Below, piece after piece: positions 8,315 through 16,276 of a stretch of 64,000 nt of DNA. The stretch is taken from the NCBI RefSeq assembly GCF_943913915.1, contig NZ_CALUAA010000002.1, forward strand, positions 62,001-126,000. The letters are read 5' to 3'. Origin of the DNA: an uncultured Peptoniphilus sp. GTDB taxonomy: Bacteria > Bacillota > Clostridia > Tissierellales > Peptoniphilaceae. Under the pieces are notes generated by a model that saw only the letters and a list, made by a program, of their open reading frames with translations, was not told where the DNA came from and made no database searches. Position numbers and translations under genes: made by a program. The number at the start of each line of letters is the position of its first letter. The stretch's first letter is position 1.

Positions 8315-9163
8315 ATGAAAAGAATTGTAAAAAAGATAGCGATTATTTCGTTTGCAGTTATAGCTTGTATAGGATTAGCAGCTTGCTCGAATAAAGAAGC
8401 TGCGGAGGAATCCGGTAAAGAAAAAATCAAGATAGGTTGCTTCCCTTCGACCGATCAACTTCCTACGATTTTAAAGGATTCGTTAGCAGATAAATATGAT
8501 ATAGAACTCGTTATGTTTGAAGGTAATAATATGCCGTGTGAAGCTTTAAGTGCAAAAGAAATTGACGCTGTTGTCGGAAATGGTGACAAATGGCTTGACA
8601 ATTTTAATAAGGAAAATAAAACGGATCTGGTTATGGTTGATCCATACTACTCTCATTTTTCCGGTTTATACTCGGATAAATATGAATCAATCGAAGAATT
8701 TCCTCAAAATGCGAAAATTGCCATTGCAAACGACCCGATGAATACAAACAATGCTTTAAAATTATTGCAGAACGCAAATATGATAAAATTAAGCGAAAAG
8801 CCAACCGATGGTGAACTGTTTAGCAAAATGGATATAGTTGAAAACAATAAAAATCTGGAATTTATTCAAATGGACTTAACCATGATTGCTAAAAATTTAG
8901 GTGATGTAGACGGCGCAGTTACTTCTGCTATTTTAATTCAGGAAGCCGGCCGTGACCCCTTAAAGTTTTTAGCACTTCCCCAAAAAGAAGATTTACAAAA
9001 GGTAGGCTTAATTGTTCATGCAGACAATCAAGACAAACAATGGGTTAAAGACGCAATAGAAGTCAGCCACACTGAGGAAAATTCTGAAAAACTCGCAAAA
9101 GAACTAAATGGTACAGCATTTTTACTCGATAAAATTGATGATTTCTATGCACAACAAAAGTAG
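8315..9163 (+). CDS. NlpA/MetQ-like substrate-binding lipoprotein, copy 2
   Basis: Tandem paralogue of the preceding gene, identical at most positions by eye. Lipobox LAAC near residue 23, then KIKIGCFPST, NNMPCEAL, AVVGNGDKW and ANDPMNTNNALKLLQNA. The N-terminal signal and the acidic linker diverge, while the binding domain is conserved. A good AGGAG precedes the ATG. A 141-bp gap with a small CCGGT/ACCGG hairpin separates the copies, which may allow differential expression. Both copies keep the two extra cysteines, suggesting a shared ligand or metal/disulfide role (inference). Confidence 0.82.
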   Translation: MKRIVKKIAIISFAVIACIGLAACSNKEAAEESGKEKIKIGCFPSTDQLPTILKDSLADKYDIELVMFEGNNMPCEALSAKEIDAVVGNGDKWLDNFNKENKTDLVMVDPYYSHFSGLYSDKYESIEEFPQNAKIAIANDPMNTNNALKLLQNANMIKLSEKPTDGELFSKMDIVENNKNLEFIQMDLTMIAKNLGDVDGAVTSAILIQEAGRDPLKFLALPQKEDLQKVGLIVHADNQDKQWVKDAIEVSHTEENSEKLAKELNGTAFLLDKIDDFYAQQK

Positions 9164-9171
9164 GTGACGAG

Positions 9172-10047
9172 ATGTTTAGCGTTGAAAGACTTAACGATAG
9201 AACAGTTTTATTGCAGGATATTTTAGGTTTATCTGAGAAGATTGTTGGCATTAAATTCTTATTTACCGAAAAAGAGTTTCAAGAAGCCGGTGTTGATCAG
9301 ATGAGCGGCAAGACAACATATTGTCGAATGGTTTACAATGCAGCCAAAGGCGATTCGATGAAAGTTAATTTTGACAACTTCAGCTGCTTTGGTGCTGCAA
9401 GATCTCTGGGTATCGTCGACATCGACGAATACTACACTTCGGGAAGATTTTTCTATCCAAGAGGCTTATATAAGGATATGGCTATCTCTCGAGAAGTTAG
9501 TAATAATATTACCAGGTGTGACCATCATGTTTACGGATTACAAGTAGGTGCCCTTGAAGATTTTGATACACAGCCGGATGTCATAATTATAATAGCCAAA
9601 AATCAACAAATTATGCGCCTTATCCAGGGCTATACCTATTCCTTTGGAGTGTGTAAAAGTCTAAAGATGATGGGCAATCAAGCCATTTGCAGTGAGGCCA
9701 CGGCAACTCCGTATGTTACGAACGATATGAATTTGACCATGCTTTGTAAAGGTGCACGGGTCAACGGAATCGGAGGAGAAAACGAGGACTCCTTGGCAAT
9801 GGGCATTGTCTACAATAAGTTTGAAGGCTTAGTTGAGGGAGTGGGTATGACTATTACCGCAATAGAGCATAATAATGTCAAAGATCGCATTGCAGCCGTA
9901 ACGGACGAATTCCCAATTGTAAAAGACACAGGATATGGCGTCCCCTTTTACGGAAGAGATTTCGAATACTTCAGCAAGAAAGAAACGAAAACAAGTGCAG
10001 AGGAAGAGCTATTTGAAGATATTTATAACCCCTCAAAAGATAAATAA
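9172..10047 (+). CDS. DUF169 family protein, Cys-rich, last gene of ABC operon
   Basis: Function unknown. It resembles the DUF169 family: a Cys-containing segment FSCFGAARSLG, then YYTSGRFFYPRG, a PDVIIIIAKNQQIMRLIQG block and a long C-terminal domain. Conserved-looking cysteines are spread along the chain (TYCRM, NFSCF, RCDHH, GVCKS, AICSE, MLCKG), which suggests metal or cofactor binding. No signal peptide is visible, so it is probably cytosolic. It begins 8 bp after lipoprotein 2 and ends the operon before a terminator, implying it handles the imported compound. Confidence 0.7.
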   Translation: MFSVERLNDRTVLLQDILGLSEKIVGIKFLFTEKEFQEAGVDQMSGKTTYCRMVYNAAKGDSMKVNFDNFSCFGAARSLGIVDIDEYYTSGRFFYPRGLYKDMAISREVSNNITRCDHHVYGLQVGALEDFDTQPDVIIIIAKNQQIMRLIQGYTYSFGVCKSLKMMGNQAICSEATATPYVTNDMNLTMLCKGARVNGIGGENEDSLAMGIVYNKFEGLVEGVGMTITAIEHNNVKDRIAAVTDEFPIVKDTGYGVPFYGRDFEYFSKKETKTSAEEELFEDIYNPSKDK

Positions 10048-10080
10048 TTTATTGCATAATCCTTAATTCCCTCAAGACAA

Positions 10081-10111
10081 GACCGACTTTTCAGAGTCGG
10101 TTTTCTCTTTT
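10081..10111 (+). terminator. Terminator of ABC/DUF169 operon
   Basis: ACCGACT (10082-10088) pairs with AGTCGGT (10095-10101), followed by a T-rich run. Confidence 0.85.
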
Positions 10112-10227
10112 TTGGATCTACTTGAAATAGTTCTATCATAAGTAGTTCTTTATTATGCACTGAAAAAATCAGATGTCATTAAACAGTGTGTGAATTTTCC
10201 TCGTATGTTACTCTTTATAAATAGGGC

Positions 10228-10256
10228 TTGTAAAATTTCTGTTTAACCTTTATAAT
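10228..10256 (+). promoter_or_regulatory. Promoter of the two tRNA-Pro genes
   Basis: TTGTAA (10228-10233), 17-bp spacer, perfect TATAAT (10251-10256), 18 bp ahead of the first tRNA. Confidence 0.8.
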
Positions 10257-10274
10257 GTACTTTGTTAGAGGTTA

Positions 10275-10351
10275 CGGGGTGTGGCGCAGTTTGGTAGCGC
10301 ACATGGTTTGGGACCATGGGGTCGAAGGTTCAAATCCTTTCACCCCGACCA
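10275..10351 (+). tRNA. tRNA-Pro (anticodon TGG), CCA encoded
   Basis: Acceptor CGGGGTG/CACCCCG, anticodon loop TTTGGGA (anticodon TGG), T-arm GGTTCAAATCC, discriminator A and CCA. The C1-G72 pair is typical of bacterial tRNA-Pro. The gene is one of a tandem pair. Confidence 0.95.
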
Positions 10352-10372
10352 TTTATAAACCGTAATTCATAG

Positions 10373-10449
10373 CGGGGTGTAGCGCAGTTTGGTAGCGCGC
10401 ATGCTTCGGGAGCATGAGGTCGAAGGTTCAAATCCTTTCACTCCGACCA
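10373..10449 (+). tRNA. tRNA-Pro (anticodon CGG), CCA encoded
   Basis: Near-identical to the preceding tRNA. Anticodon loop TTCGGGA (anticodon CGG), acceptor CGGGGTG/CACTCCG with one G-U pair, CCA encoded. Only 21 bp separate the two, so one transcript is likely. Both common proline isoacceptors in one window agrees with, but does not prove, heavy proline use. Confidence 0.95.
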
Positions 10450-10454
10450 AAGAG

Positions 10455-10481
10455 AATCTGTCTGTAAGGGCAGATTTTTTT
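10455..10481 (+). terminator. Terminator of tRNA-Pro unit
   Basis: AATCTGTC pairs with GGCAGATT (one G-U), followed by a T-run. Confidence 0.8.
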
Positions 10482-10514
10482 ATGCCCTTTTTTCTTGATA
10501 AGATTTTACCGATT

Positions 10515-10543
10515 TTGTCAGCGTTAAAGCGATGTGGTATATT
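10515..10543 (+). promoter_or_regulatory. Promoter of pta
   Basis: TTGTCA (10515-10520), 17-bp spacer, TATATT (10538-10543), about 70 bp upstream of the pta start. Confidence 0.7.
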
Positions 10544-10612
10544 TAAAGTAACTGTGGATGTTACTTCATGGGATCGATTTTAAAATGTAAAACGAGGAGA
10601 AAGGAATTCAAT

Positions 10613-11590
10613 ATGGATTTTATTCAAGAAATGAGTGAACGCCTTAAAGGTAATCAAATGAAAATCGTCTTCCCCGAAGGCAGCGATGCGCGCGTTCTTT
10701 GGGCAGCGGTAGAACACGCTAAAGACGGTTTGATTAAACCTATCGTCATCGGCGAAAAGTCTGCCATTGAAGAGGTGGCTAAAAAAGAAGGTTTGGATCT
10801 TCAAGGTTTAGACATTGTAGAGCCGGGCAAATACGAACACGAAGAAGAGCTCGTTGAAAAATTTGTCGAACGTCGCAAGGGCAAAATCGATGAAGCCGGC
10901 GCCGTTGAAAAACTTAAAGATGCCAACTATTTAGGCACCATGATGGTTTACGCAGGTTATGCCGACGGTATGGTTTCCGGTGCTGAACACACGACGGGTG
11001 AAACGGTTCTTCCCGCACTTCAAATCATCAAGACTAAACCGGGCATCAGTCGCGTATCCGGTCTGTTTATTTTACTTCGCGAAGACGAACGTTACTTCAT
11101 GGCGGACTGCGCCATCAACACTTCTATGGATACACAAACCATGGCGGAAGTTGCCGTCGCTACCCACGTATCGGCTAAACAATTCGGTGTCGATCCGAAG
11201 ATTGCTATGCTTTCTTTCTCCAGCAAGGGTTCCGCTAAGAGCGATTCGGTTACAATGGTAGCCGATGCGACTCAAATCGTTAAAGATGAACATCCGGAAA
11301 TTAAAATCGACGGCGAATTACAATTTGACGCCGCTTTCGTTCCCGAAGTCGGCAAGAAAAAGGCTCCGGATTCCGACGTGGCAGGCCAAGCTAACTCCTT
11401 CATTTTCCCGAGCTTGGAAGCAGGCAATATCGGCTACAAAATCGCTCAACGTCTCGGCGGTTTCGAAGCTATCGGCCCGATCCTTCAAGGGCTCAATATG
11501 CCGGTAAACGACCTTTCCCGTGGATGCAACAAGGAAGAAGTTTATCAACTTGCCATTATTACGGCAGTACAAGCTTATTTAGCTGACTAA
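10613..11590 (+). CDS. pta: Phosphate acetyltransferase
   Basis: Converts acetyl-CoA and phosphate to acetyl phosphate for substrate-level ATP synthesis in the cytosol. The 325 residues cover the single-domain PTA_PTB fold. Family segments include KIVFPEG, NYLGTMMVYAGYADGMVSGAEHTT, MLSFSSKGSAKSD, GELQFDAAFVP and NSFIFPSLEAGNIGYKI. The start is ATG 10613 behind AGGAGAAAGG; an in-frame ATG 45 bp upstream has no ribosome site. It is monocistronic with its own promoter and terminator. Acetate kinase is not next to it. Confidence 0.96.
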   Translation: MDFIQEMSERLKGNQMKIVFPEGSDARVLWAAVEHAKDGLIKPIVIGEKSAIEEVAKKEGLDLQGLDIVEPGKYEHEEELVEKFVERRKGKIDEAGAVEKLKDANYLGTMMVYAGYADGMVSGAEHTTGETVLPALQIIKTKPGISRVSGLFILLREDERYFMADCAINTSMDTQTMAEVAVATHVSAKQFGVDPKIAMLSFSSKGSAKSDSVTMVADATQIVKDEHPEIKIDGELQFDAAFVPEVGKKKAPDSDVAGQANSFIFPSLEAGNIGYKIAQRLGGFEAIGPILQGLNMPVNDLSRGCNKEEVYQLAIITAVQAYLAD

Positions 11591-11602
11591 TCTAAACGGA
11601 AG

Positions 11603-11625
11603 ATGGCCCGAGAGGGCCATTTTTT
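11603..11625 (+). terminator. Terminator of pta
   Basis: ATGGCCC, GAGA tetraloop, GGGCCAT, then TTTTT. Confidence 0.92.
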
Positions 11626-11640
11626 ATATAAGGAGTTACC

Positions 11641-12456
11641 ATGACGGATATGGAAATGTTTGAAAAACTCAGAAGCGTTATCGAGCCTTACGGCTCCGTT
11701 GCCATCGCCTATTCCGGCGGCGTGGATTCTTCGTTTTTAATGGCGGCGACCACGGAAATTTTAGGCGCCGAAAATGTATTGGGAATTTATGTAGAAAATG
11801 ATCTCCACCCGAAGCGGGAAAAATTCGACGCCTATGTTATGGCGGAAATGCTCGGCTGGAGGGTAAAGGTCATTTCTGTAGGGCTAGACAGCGATCCCCA
11901 CATCGCCGAAAACACAAAGAACCGTTGCTACTACTGTAAGCGGGCGGCCTTTGAAACAATTCTCGACTATGCAAAGAAAAAGGGCTTTTCCACTGTAATG
12001 GACGGCACAAACTGCGACGATCTCGGAGAGTATCGCCCGGGACTCAAAGCCTTAGAAGAACTAAAGATCGTAAGTCCTTTGAAAGAAGCGGGGTTTGGAA
12101 AGGAAGATGTACGAAAAATTTCAAAATCGCGCTATGATCTTCCTACGTGGAATAAGCCTTCCAATTCCTGTTTAGCCACACGCATTCCCTATGGCACGCC
12201 TCTGACGCGCGAGAACCTGGCCACTGTGGAAGAGGGCGAAAATTTTCTCCATCAGTTAGGTTACCTGATCTGTCGTATGCGTCTTCACGGAAATCTGGCG
12301 CGTATTGAACTTCCTGTAGAAGATTTTGCAAAGTTCATGTCTCTTCACAGAGAGACGGTGAGCGATTACTTTAAAGAGCTGGGCGTCCTCTACACGACCC
12401 TCGATGTGTTGGGCTTTCGCTCGGGGTCTCAAGACGAGAGTCTGGAGGCGAAATGA
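11641..12456 (+). CDS. larE: ATP-dependent sacrificial sulfur transferase LarE
   Basis: Makes the nickel-pincer nucleotide (NPN) cofactor by thiolating pyridinium-3,5-biscarboxylate mononucleotide. The PP-loop SGGVDS is at 25-30. The CYYCKRAAF segment follows. The sulfur-donating cysteine matches C177 in SNSCLATRIPYG, equivalent to the sacrificial Cys known in Lactiplantibacillus LarE. Length 271 is typical. Its stop overlaps the larC start by 4 bp (ATGA). Neither larB nor a larA-type enzyme is within the window, so the client enzyme is unknown here. Confidence 0.93.
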   Translation: MTDMEMFEKLRSVIEPYGSVAIAYSGGVDSSFLMAATTEILGAENVLGIYVENDLHPKREKFDAYVMAEMLGWRVKVISVGLDSDPHIAENTKNRCYYCKRAAFETILDYAKKKGFSTVMDGTNCDDLGEYRPGLKALEELKIVSPLKEAGFGKEDVRKISKSRYDLPTWNKPSNSCLATRIPYGTPLTRENLATVEEGENFLHQLGYLICRMRLHGNLARIELPVEDFAKFMSLHRETVSDYFKELGVLYTTLDVLGFRSGSQDESLEAK

Positions 12457-13652
12457 GAGCACTCTATATCGATCCCTTCAGCGGCATCAGCGGCAATATG
12501 TTTATCGGCGCCATGGTGGACGGGGGCTATAAGATCGAACCTTTTTTAAAGGGGATCCATCCTCTCGGGTTTCATCCCGAGGATGTGATCGTCGAGAAGC
12601 GTGACAAGGCCGGAATTTCAGCCACCTACTTTAATTTAATCGGAGAAGAGGAGAAACTCTCTGAAGTCGACGATGATCATGAGCATAAACATTCACATAG
12701 TCACGACCATCACCATCGGGACCTGAAGGCCGTCCACGATCTTATCGATCGATGCGACTTTTCAGAGGAGGTAAAATCCCTCGCCAAGGCCATCTACCGC
12801 CCCCTTGCCGAAGCGGAAGCGAAAGTTCACGGAAAAGATCCGGACACCGTCCATTTCCACGAAGTAGGGGAATTGGATTCCGTCGTCGACGTCTTAGGGG
12901 CGGCGTATTTTACAGTGATCGCCGATGTAGAGGCGATCTATGTAGGGGCCGTGAACCCGGGGGGCGGCACGGTGCACTGCGCACATGGAGAATACCCGGT
13001 GCCCGCCCCTGCTACAGCTTATCTTTTGTCCTCCCTCAATGCGCCCTTAGGGGGACCGAAGGCGGATGTGGAGCTCACCACGCCTACAGGTGCTGCGATA
13101 TTAAATGGCATCGGTGCAAACTACATGGCCCGCCCGGAAGGACGCGTACTCAAAGTATCCTACGGCGCCGGGACGCGAGACGGGGCCGTACCCAATGTGC
13201 TTCGGTTATTTTTCCTGGAGACGGAAGAAGCGGCAGCTCCTGTGTGGTACAGTTGCAATTTAGACGACATGACCGGGGAGGCTATGGGCTTTTGCATGGA
13301 AAGACTCTTTGAAGCCGGGGCGCGGGATGTAAGCTATACACCGATTTTTATGAAGAAAAATCGCCCGGGCTATCGTCTGGATGTGTTGACCGACGGAGAA
13401 AAGAGCTCCGCTATTTGCGACGTGCTTTTTTCTCACACGACCACATTGGGAATTAAGAAGATTCCCATCGAAAAAATTGAACTTCCCAGAAGAATCGAAA
13501 AAACGGAAACTGATTTAGGAAGTATTCGTACGAAGTTCAGCAAGTGGCACGACATGAAAAAGGCGAGCCCGGAATACGAGGATCTTCGGAAGATCGCCTT
13601 AGAGCGTGCCCTTCCCCTCGAGACGGTGCGCCGCGAGTGGGAGAGACGATGA
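12453..13652 (+). CDS. larC: Nickel insertion protein LarC, single uninterrupted frame
   Basis: CTP-dependent nickel insertase for the NPN cofactor. Starts MRALYIDPFSGISGNM, as in the family. It carries an internal His/Asp-rich nickel-handling stretch near residues 72-91, the HFHEVGELDSVVD segment, and ELTTPTGAAIL. The C-terminal half has CNLDDMTGE and KKNRPGYRL. In some lactobacilli larC is split and made by programmed frameshifting. Here both halves lie in one continuous frame of 399 residues. It overlaps both neighbours, larE upstream and rnhA downstream, so the three form one translational operon. Confidence 0.93.
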   Translation: MRALYIDPFSGISGNMFIGAMVDGGYKIEPFLKGIHPLGFHPEDVIVEKRDKAGISATYFNLIGEEEKLSEVDDDHEHKHSHSHDHHHRDLKAVHDLIDRCDFSEEVKSLAKAIYRPLAEAEAKVHGKDPDTVHFHEVGELDSVVDVLGAAYFTVIADVEAIYVGAVNPGGGTVHCAHGEYPVPAPATAYLLSSLNAPLGGPKADVELTTPTGAAILNGIGANYMARPEGRVLKVSYGAGTRDGAVPNVLRLFFLETEEAAAPVWYSCNLDDMTGEAMGFCMERLFEAGARDVSYTPIFMKKNRPGYRLDVLTDGEKSSAICDVLFSHTTTLGIKKIPIEKIELPRRIEKTETDLGSIRTKFSKWHDMKKASPEYEDLRKIALERALPLETVRREWERR

Positions 13653-14227
13653 GTAAATTTTATGCCGTTCGGGCAGGCAAGACGCCCGGAATTTATACGG
13701 ATTGGGAAAGTTGCAAATCTCAAGTACACGGCTTTAAAGGTGCCATCTATAAATCCTTTAAAAAGAGGGAAGATGCGGAGGCTTTTATGGGGGAATCGAA
13801 GGAGGAAGAAACCCCGGAAGGTCTTATCGCCTATGTAGATGGATCCTATCGCCACGAGGATAAGAGCTACAGTTACGGCGTAGCCCTTTACGATGAGGGC
13901 GAGGTGATTTGGGAAGACAGTCGTCGCTTTCAGGGAGAGATGGCGAGTATGCGCAATGTGGCCGGGGAGATTTTAGGCACCCGGGTGGCCATGGAGCGGG
14001 CCCTGGAGACGGGACACGATACTCTCATCCTCCACTACGATTACGCCGGCATCGAGCACTGGGCCAAAGGAGAGTGGAAGTGCAATAAAAAAGGAACCAT
14101 AGACTATAAAGCGTTCTATGATTCCATACAAGGTCGACTAAAGGTTCACTTCGTAAAAGTAGAGGCTCATACCGGCGTGGAAGGTAACGAGCGGGCAGAT
14201 ACTCTTGCGAAGGAAGCAGAGTTTTAA
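13649..14227 (+). CDS. rnhA: Ribonuclease HI with N-terminal viroplasmin domain
   Basis: Degrades RNA in RNA:DNA hybrids. Residues 1-46 (FYAVRAGKTPGIYTDWESC, FKGAIYKSF) form the hybrid-binding caulimovirus viroplasmin domain seen in many Firmicutes and eukaryotic RNases H1. The catalytic domain follows with YVDGS, the Glu in GEILG, the Asp in HYDYAGIEHW, and EAHTGVEGNERAD. The start at 13649 overlaps the larC stop (ATGA). An open frame continues upstream into larC without a better start. The stop overlaps the convergent deaminase gene by 4 bp. Confidence 0.92.
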   Translation: MSKFYAVRAGKTPGIYTDWESCKSQVHGFKGAIYKSFKKREDAEAFMGESKEEETPEGLIAYVDGSYRHEDKSYSYGVALYDEGEVIWEDSRRFQGEMASMRNVAGEILGTRVAMERALETGHDTLILHYDYAGIEHWAKGEWKCNKKGTIDYKAFYDSIQGRLKVHFVKVEAHTGVEGNERADTLAKEAEF

Positions 14228-14646
14228 TCGAATTTTCGGATCGGTATATTGTTCTTTTCAAAGAGCTCTACTGCGTAGTTGTCGACGCGATAGTCGTTTT
14301 TATAGATGATTTCGCAAATTCCGGCTTGAATAAGTGCTTTTGTGCAGTTTAGGCAGGGGAAATGGGTAACATAACAAATAGTTCCCTTTGTGGGGATTCC
14401 CTCTTTTGCGCAATATAATATAGCATTCATTTCCGCGTGAATAGTGGCGATGCAGTGGCCGTCGCGCATAGTGTGGCCCACATCGTCGCAGTGAGGATTT
14501 CCCGAAACCGAGCCGTTGTAGCCTGTGGAGACGATCCGGTGATCCCGGTTGACGAGCACGCAGCCTACAAGGGCTCGGTCGCAAGTGGAACGACTGGCAA
14601 CCATTTCTGTAATTTTCATAAAGTAACTGTCCCAAGATTTTCTCAA
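14224..14646 (-). CDS. dCMP deaminase / ComE operon protein 2 type
   Basis: Zinc-dependent deaminase giving dUMP for dTMP synthesis. It carries the zinc ligands HAEMNA and PCLNC and the family segments VGCVLVNRDHRIVSTGYNG and PHCDDVGH. 140 residues matches the ComEB/dCMP deaminase family. The start is TTG 14646, with GGAGGTG about 5 bases upstream; the first ATG lies nine codons downstream and lacks such a site. It converges on rnhA with a 4-bp overlap of stop codons and no terminator between them, so transcription interference is likely. Confidence 0.88.
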   Translation of the reverse strand: MRKSWDSYFMKITEMVASRSTCDRALVGCVLVNRDHRIVSTGYNGSVSGNPHCDDVGHTMRDGHCIATIHAEMNAILYCAKEGIPTKGTICYVTHFPCLNCTKALIQAGICEIIYKNDYRVDNYAVELFEKNNIPIRKFD

Positions 14647-14707
14647 AGTGCACCTCCATAGGATAAGTATAGCACGAGAAGAACGGGATCAAAAGAAAGG
14701 AAGTAAG

Positions 14708-15160
14708 ATGAAAAAGACACTAAGCGAATTTAAAGATTTTATTGCCCAAGGTAATGTACTCGACATGGCCGTTGGTGTTATCATCGGTGGAGCCTTCGGA
14801 AAAATCGTAACCTCTCTCGTTAACGATATCTTAATGCCTCTGATCGGTCTCGCTCTCGGTGGTATCGACCTTACAACAAAATATGTGGCGTTAGACGGAA
14901 AGACTTACACTAACCCGGTAGAAGCGGCGGAAAGCGGTGCGCCGATATTGGCTTATGGTAATTTTATTCAAAACGTTATCGATTTTCTCATTATCGCCTT
15001 CGTCATCTTTATGGTGATCAAACAAATCGGCAAAATTAAAAACCGCTTTGTTCACGAAGAAGAAGCGGCGCCCACTACTAAGACGTGCCCCTATTGCTTC
15101 GAAGAAATCCACATTGATGCGACCCGTTGCCCCCACTGTACGGCAGAATTGGACAAATAA
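14708..15160 (+). CDS. mscL: Large-conductance mechanosensitive channel with C-terminal zinc ribbon
   Basis: Emergency osmotic release valve in the cytoplasmic membrane. The N-terminal helix KTLSEFKDFIAQGNVLDMAVGVIIGGAFGKIV and the second membrane helix (about 86-108) are standard. After the second helix the usual C-terminal helical bundle is replaced by a CPYC-x10-CPHC zinc ribbon (Cys 127, 130, 141, 144). The channel portion is about 120 residues, the total 150. AAGGAAG precedes ATG 14708. The patatin gene starts at the base after its stop, implying coupling of membrane tension release and lipid hydrolysis (inference). Confidence 0.93.
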   Translation: MKKTLSEFKDFIAQGNVLDMAVGVIIGGAFGKIVTSLVNDILMPLIGLALGGIDLTTKYVALDGKTYTNPVEAAESGAPILAYGNFIQNVIDFLIIAFVIFMVIKQIGKIKNRFVHEEEAAPTTKTCPYCFEEIHIDATRCPHCTAELDK

Positions 15161-16276
15161 ATGGCTTACGGTTTAGTGCTTGAAGGCGGTGGCGCCAAAG
15201 GGAGCTATCAGCTCGGCGCCTACATGGCCGTTCAAGAAAAAAAGCCCGACATTCAAATGGTTGTCGGCACATCTATGGGCGCCTTAAATGGCGCCTTTAT
15301 TGTTCAGGGAAACACAGACGAACTGGCGAAAATCTGGTCGAAGATTTCCTTCGGAAACGGAGGCGAATTGGCCTCGGCTCTTACGGAAGTGAAAAAGGGG
15401 CTCGATCCCGTAAGCTTTGCAAAGACGGCGAGGGCGGTGCGGCGAGTGGATATCGAACCTTTAAAGGAATTAATTCATCGCCACATCGACGAAGAGGCTA
15501 TTCGGAAAAGTTCCATGGATTACGGCCTCGTAGTCTACAGCATGAGCGAGGCGAAGACGAAATTCTTGTATCTTGACGGTATTCCCAAGGGGCGGCTTCC
15601 CAATTATATTTTGGCGAGCTGTTGCTATCCCATTTTTGCGCCGGTGAGGATCGACGGCAAGCTTTATGTCGACGGCGGCATCGGAAACAATCTCCCCTAC
15701 GAAATGGTGGTGGCCAAGGGGCTTAAGCCCATTATTTTAAGGACCAATCCCTCGAAGGGCGAAGTACTACCGAAAGAGAGCATCGTCATCGGGCCGACGC
15801 GCCCCATTGCCGAAACCATGCACTTCGATCCGGAGCTTGCGCCTCAAAGGATGCAGCTTGGCTATCGCCACGGCCGCCGGGTTCTCGGAGGATACGACGG
15901 CATGGATTATACTTTCTTCTCCTTCAGCGAACGGGAGGCTCTAAAGCGTCTCGACGATTTGTTTTTTGCCGCTACGGAAGACTTCCGCTATTTGGTGGAG
16001 GAGAAGGGATCGCCTGAGCGGGGGATTCACGAAAATCTATGGCCGAAACTGGCCGAGGCCCTCTCTCTCGGGGAGAAGTACAGCTATAAAGAGCTCCTTT
16101 TAGGGCTTGTAGAGGCGCGCGCCGATCAGCTCCACATGGACCGGGACAAGATCTACACCCTCGATGGTTTACTTGACGAGATGGGGAGAAAACACGACGT
16201 GCGGCCTCCGGTGGGATCCATGCTTGAGCGGGTGCTCTATTTATTGTTCAGTAGAAAGAGGTTGGCCATTGAATAG
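15161..16276 (+). CDS. Patatin-like phospholipase (RssA-like)
   Basis: Predicted serine acyl hydrolase with the Ser-Asp dyad of the patatin fold. The oxyanion loop is GGGAKGSYQ (residues 9-17), the nucleophile motif GTSMG (36-40), and the Asp motif VDGGIGNN near 170. The C-terminal 130 residues are a helical extension of unknown role. No signal peptide is seen, so it is probably cytosolic or membrane-peripheral. It abuts mscL and overlaps the Nudix gene start by 8 bp, forming mscL-patatin-nudix. Confidence 0.87.
   Translation: MAYGLVLEGGGAKGSYQLGAYMAVQEKKPDIQMVVGTSMGALNGAFIVQGNTDELAKIWSKISFGNGGELASALTEVKKGLDPVSFAKTARAVRRVDIEPLKELIHRHIDEEAIRKSSMDYGLVVYSMSEAKTKFLYLDGIPKGRLPNYILASCCYPIFAPVRIDGKLYVDGGIGNNLPYEMVVAKGLKPIILRTNPSKGEVLPKESIVIGPTRPIAETMHFDPELAPQRMQLGYRHGRRVLGGYDGMDYTFFSFSEREALKRLDDLFFAATEDFRYLVEEKGSPERGIHENLWPKLAEALSLGEKYSYKELLLGLVEARADQLHMDRDKIYTLDGLLDEMGRKHDVRPPVGSMLERVLYLLFSRKRLAIE

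Noticed and set aside
12752..13312. 186-residue Arg-rich frame inside larC
   Set aside because: It is an out-of-frame shadow of a well-conserved larC; composition is typical of GC-rich codon third positions read in the wrong frame.
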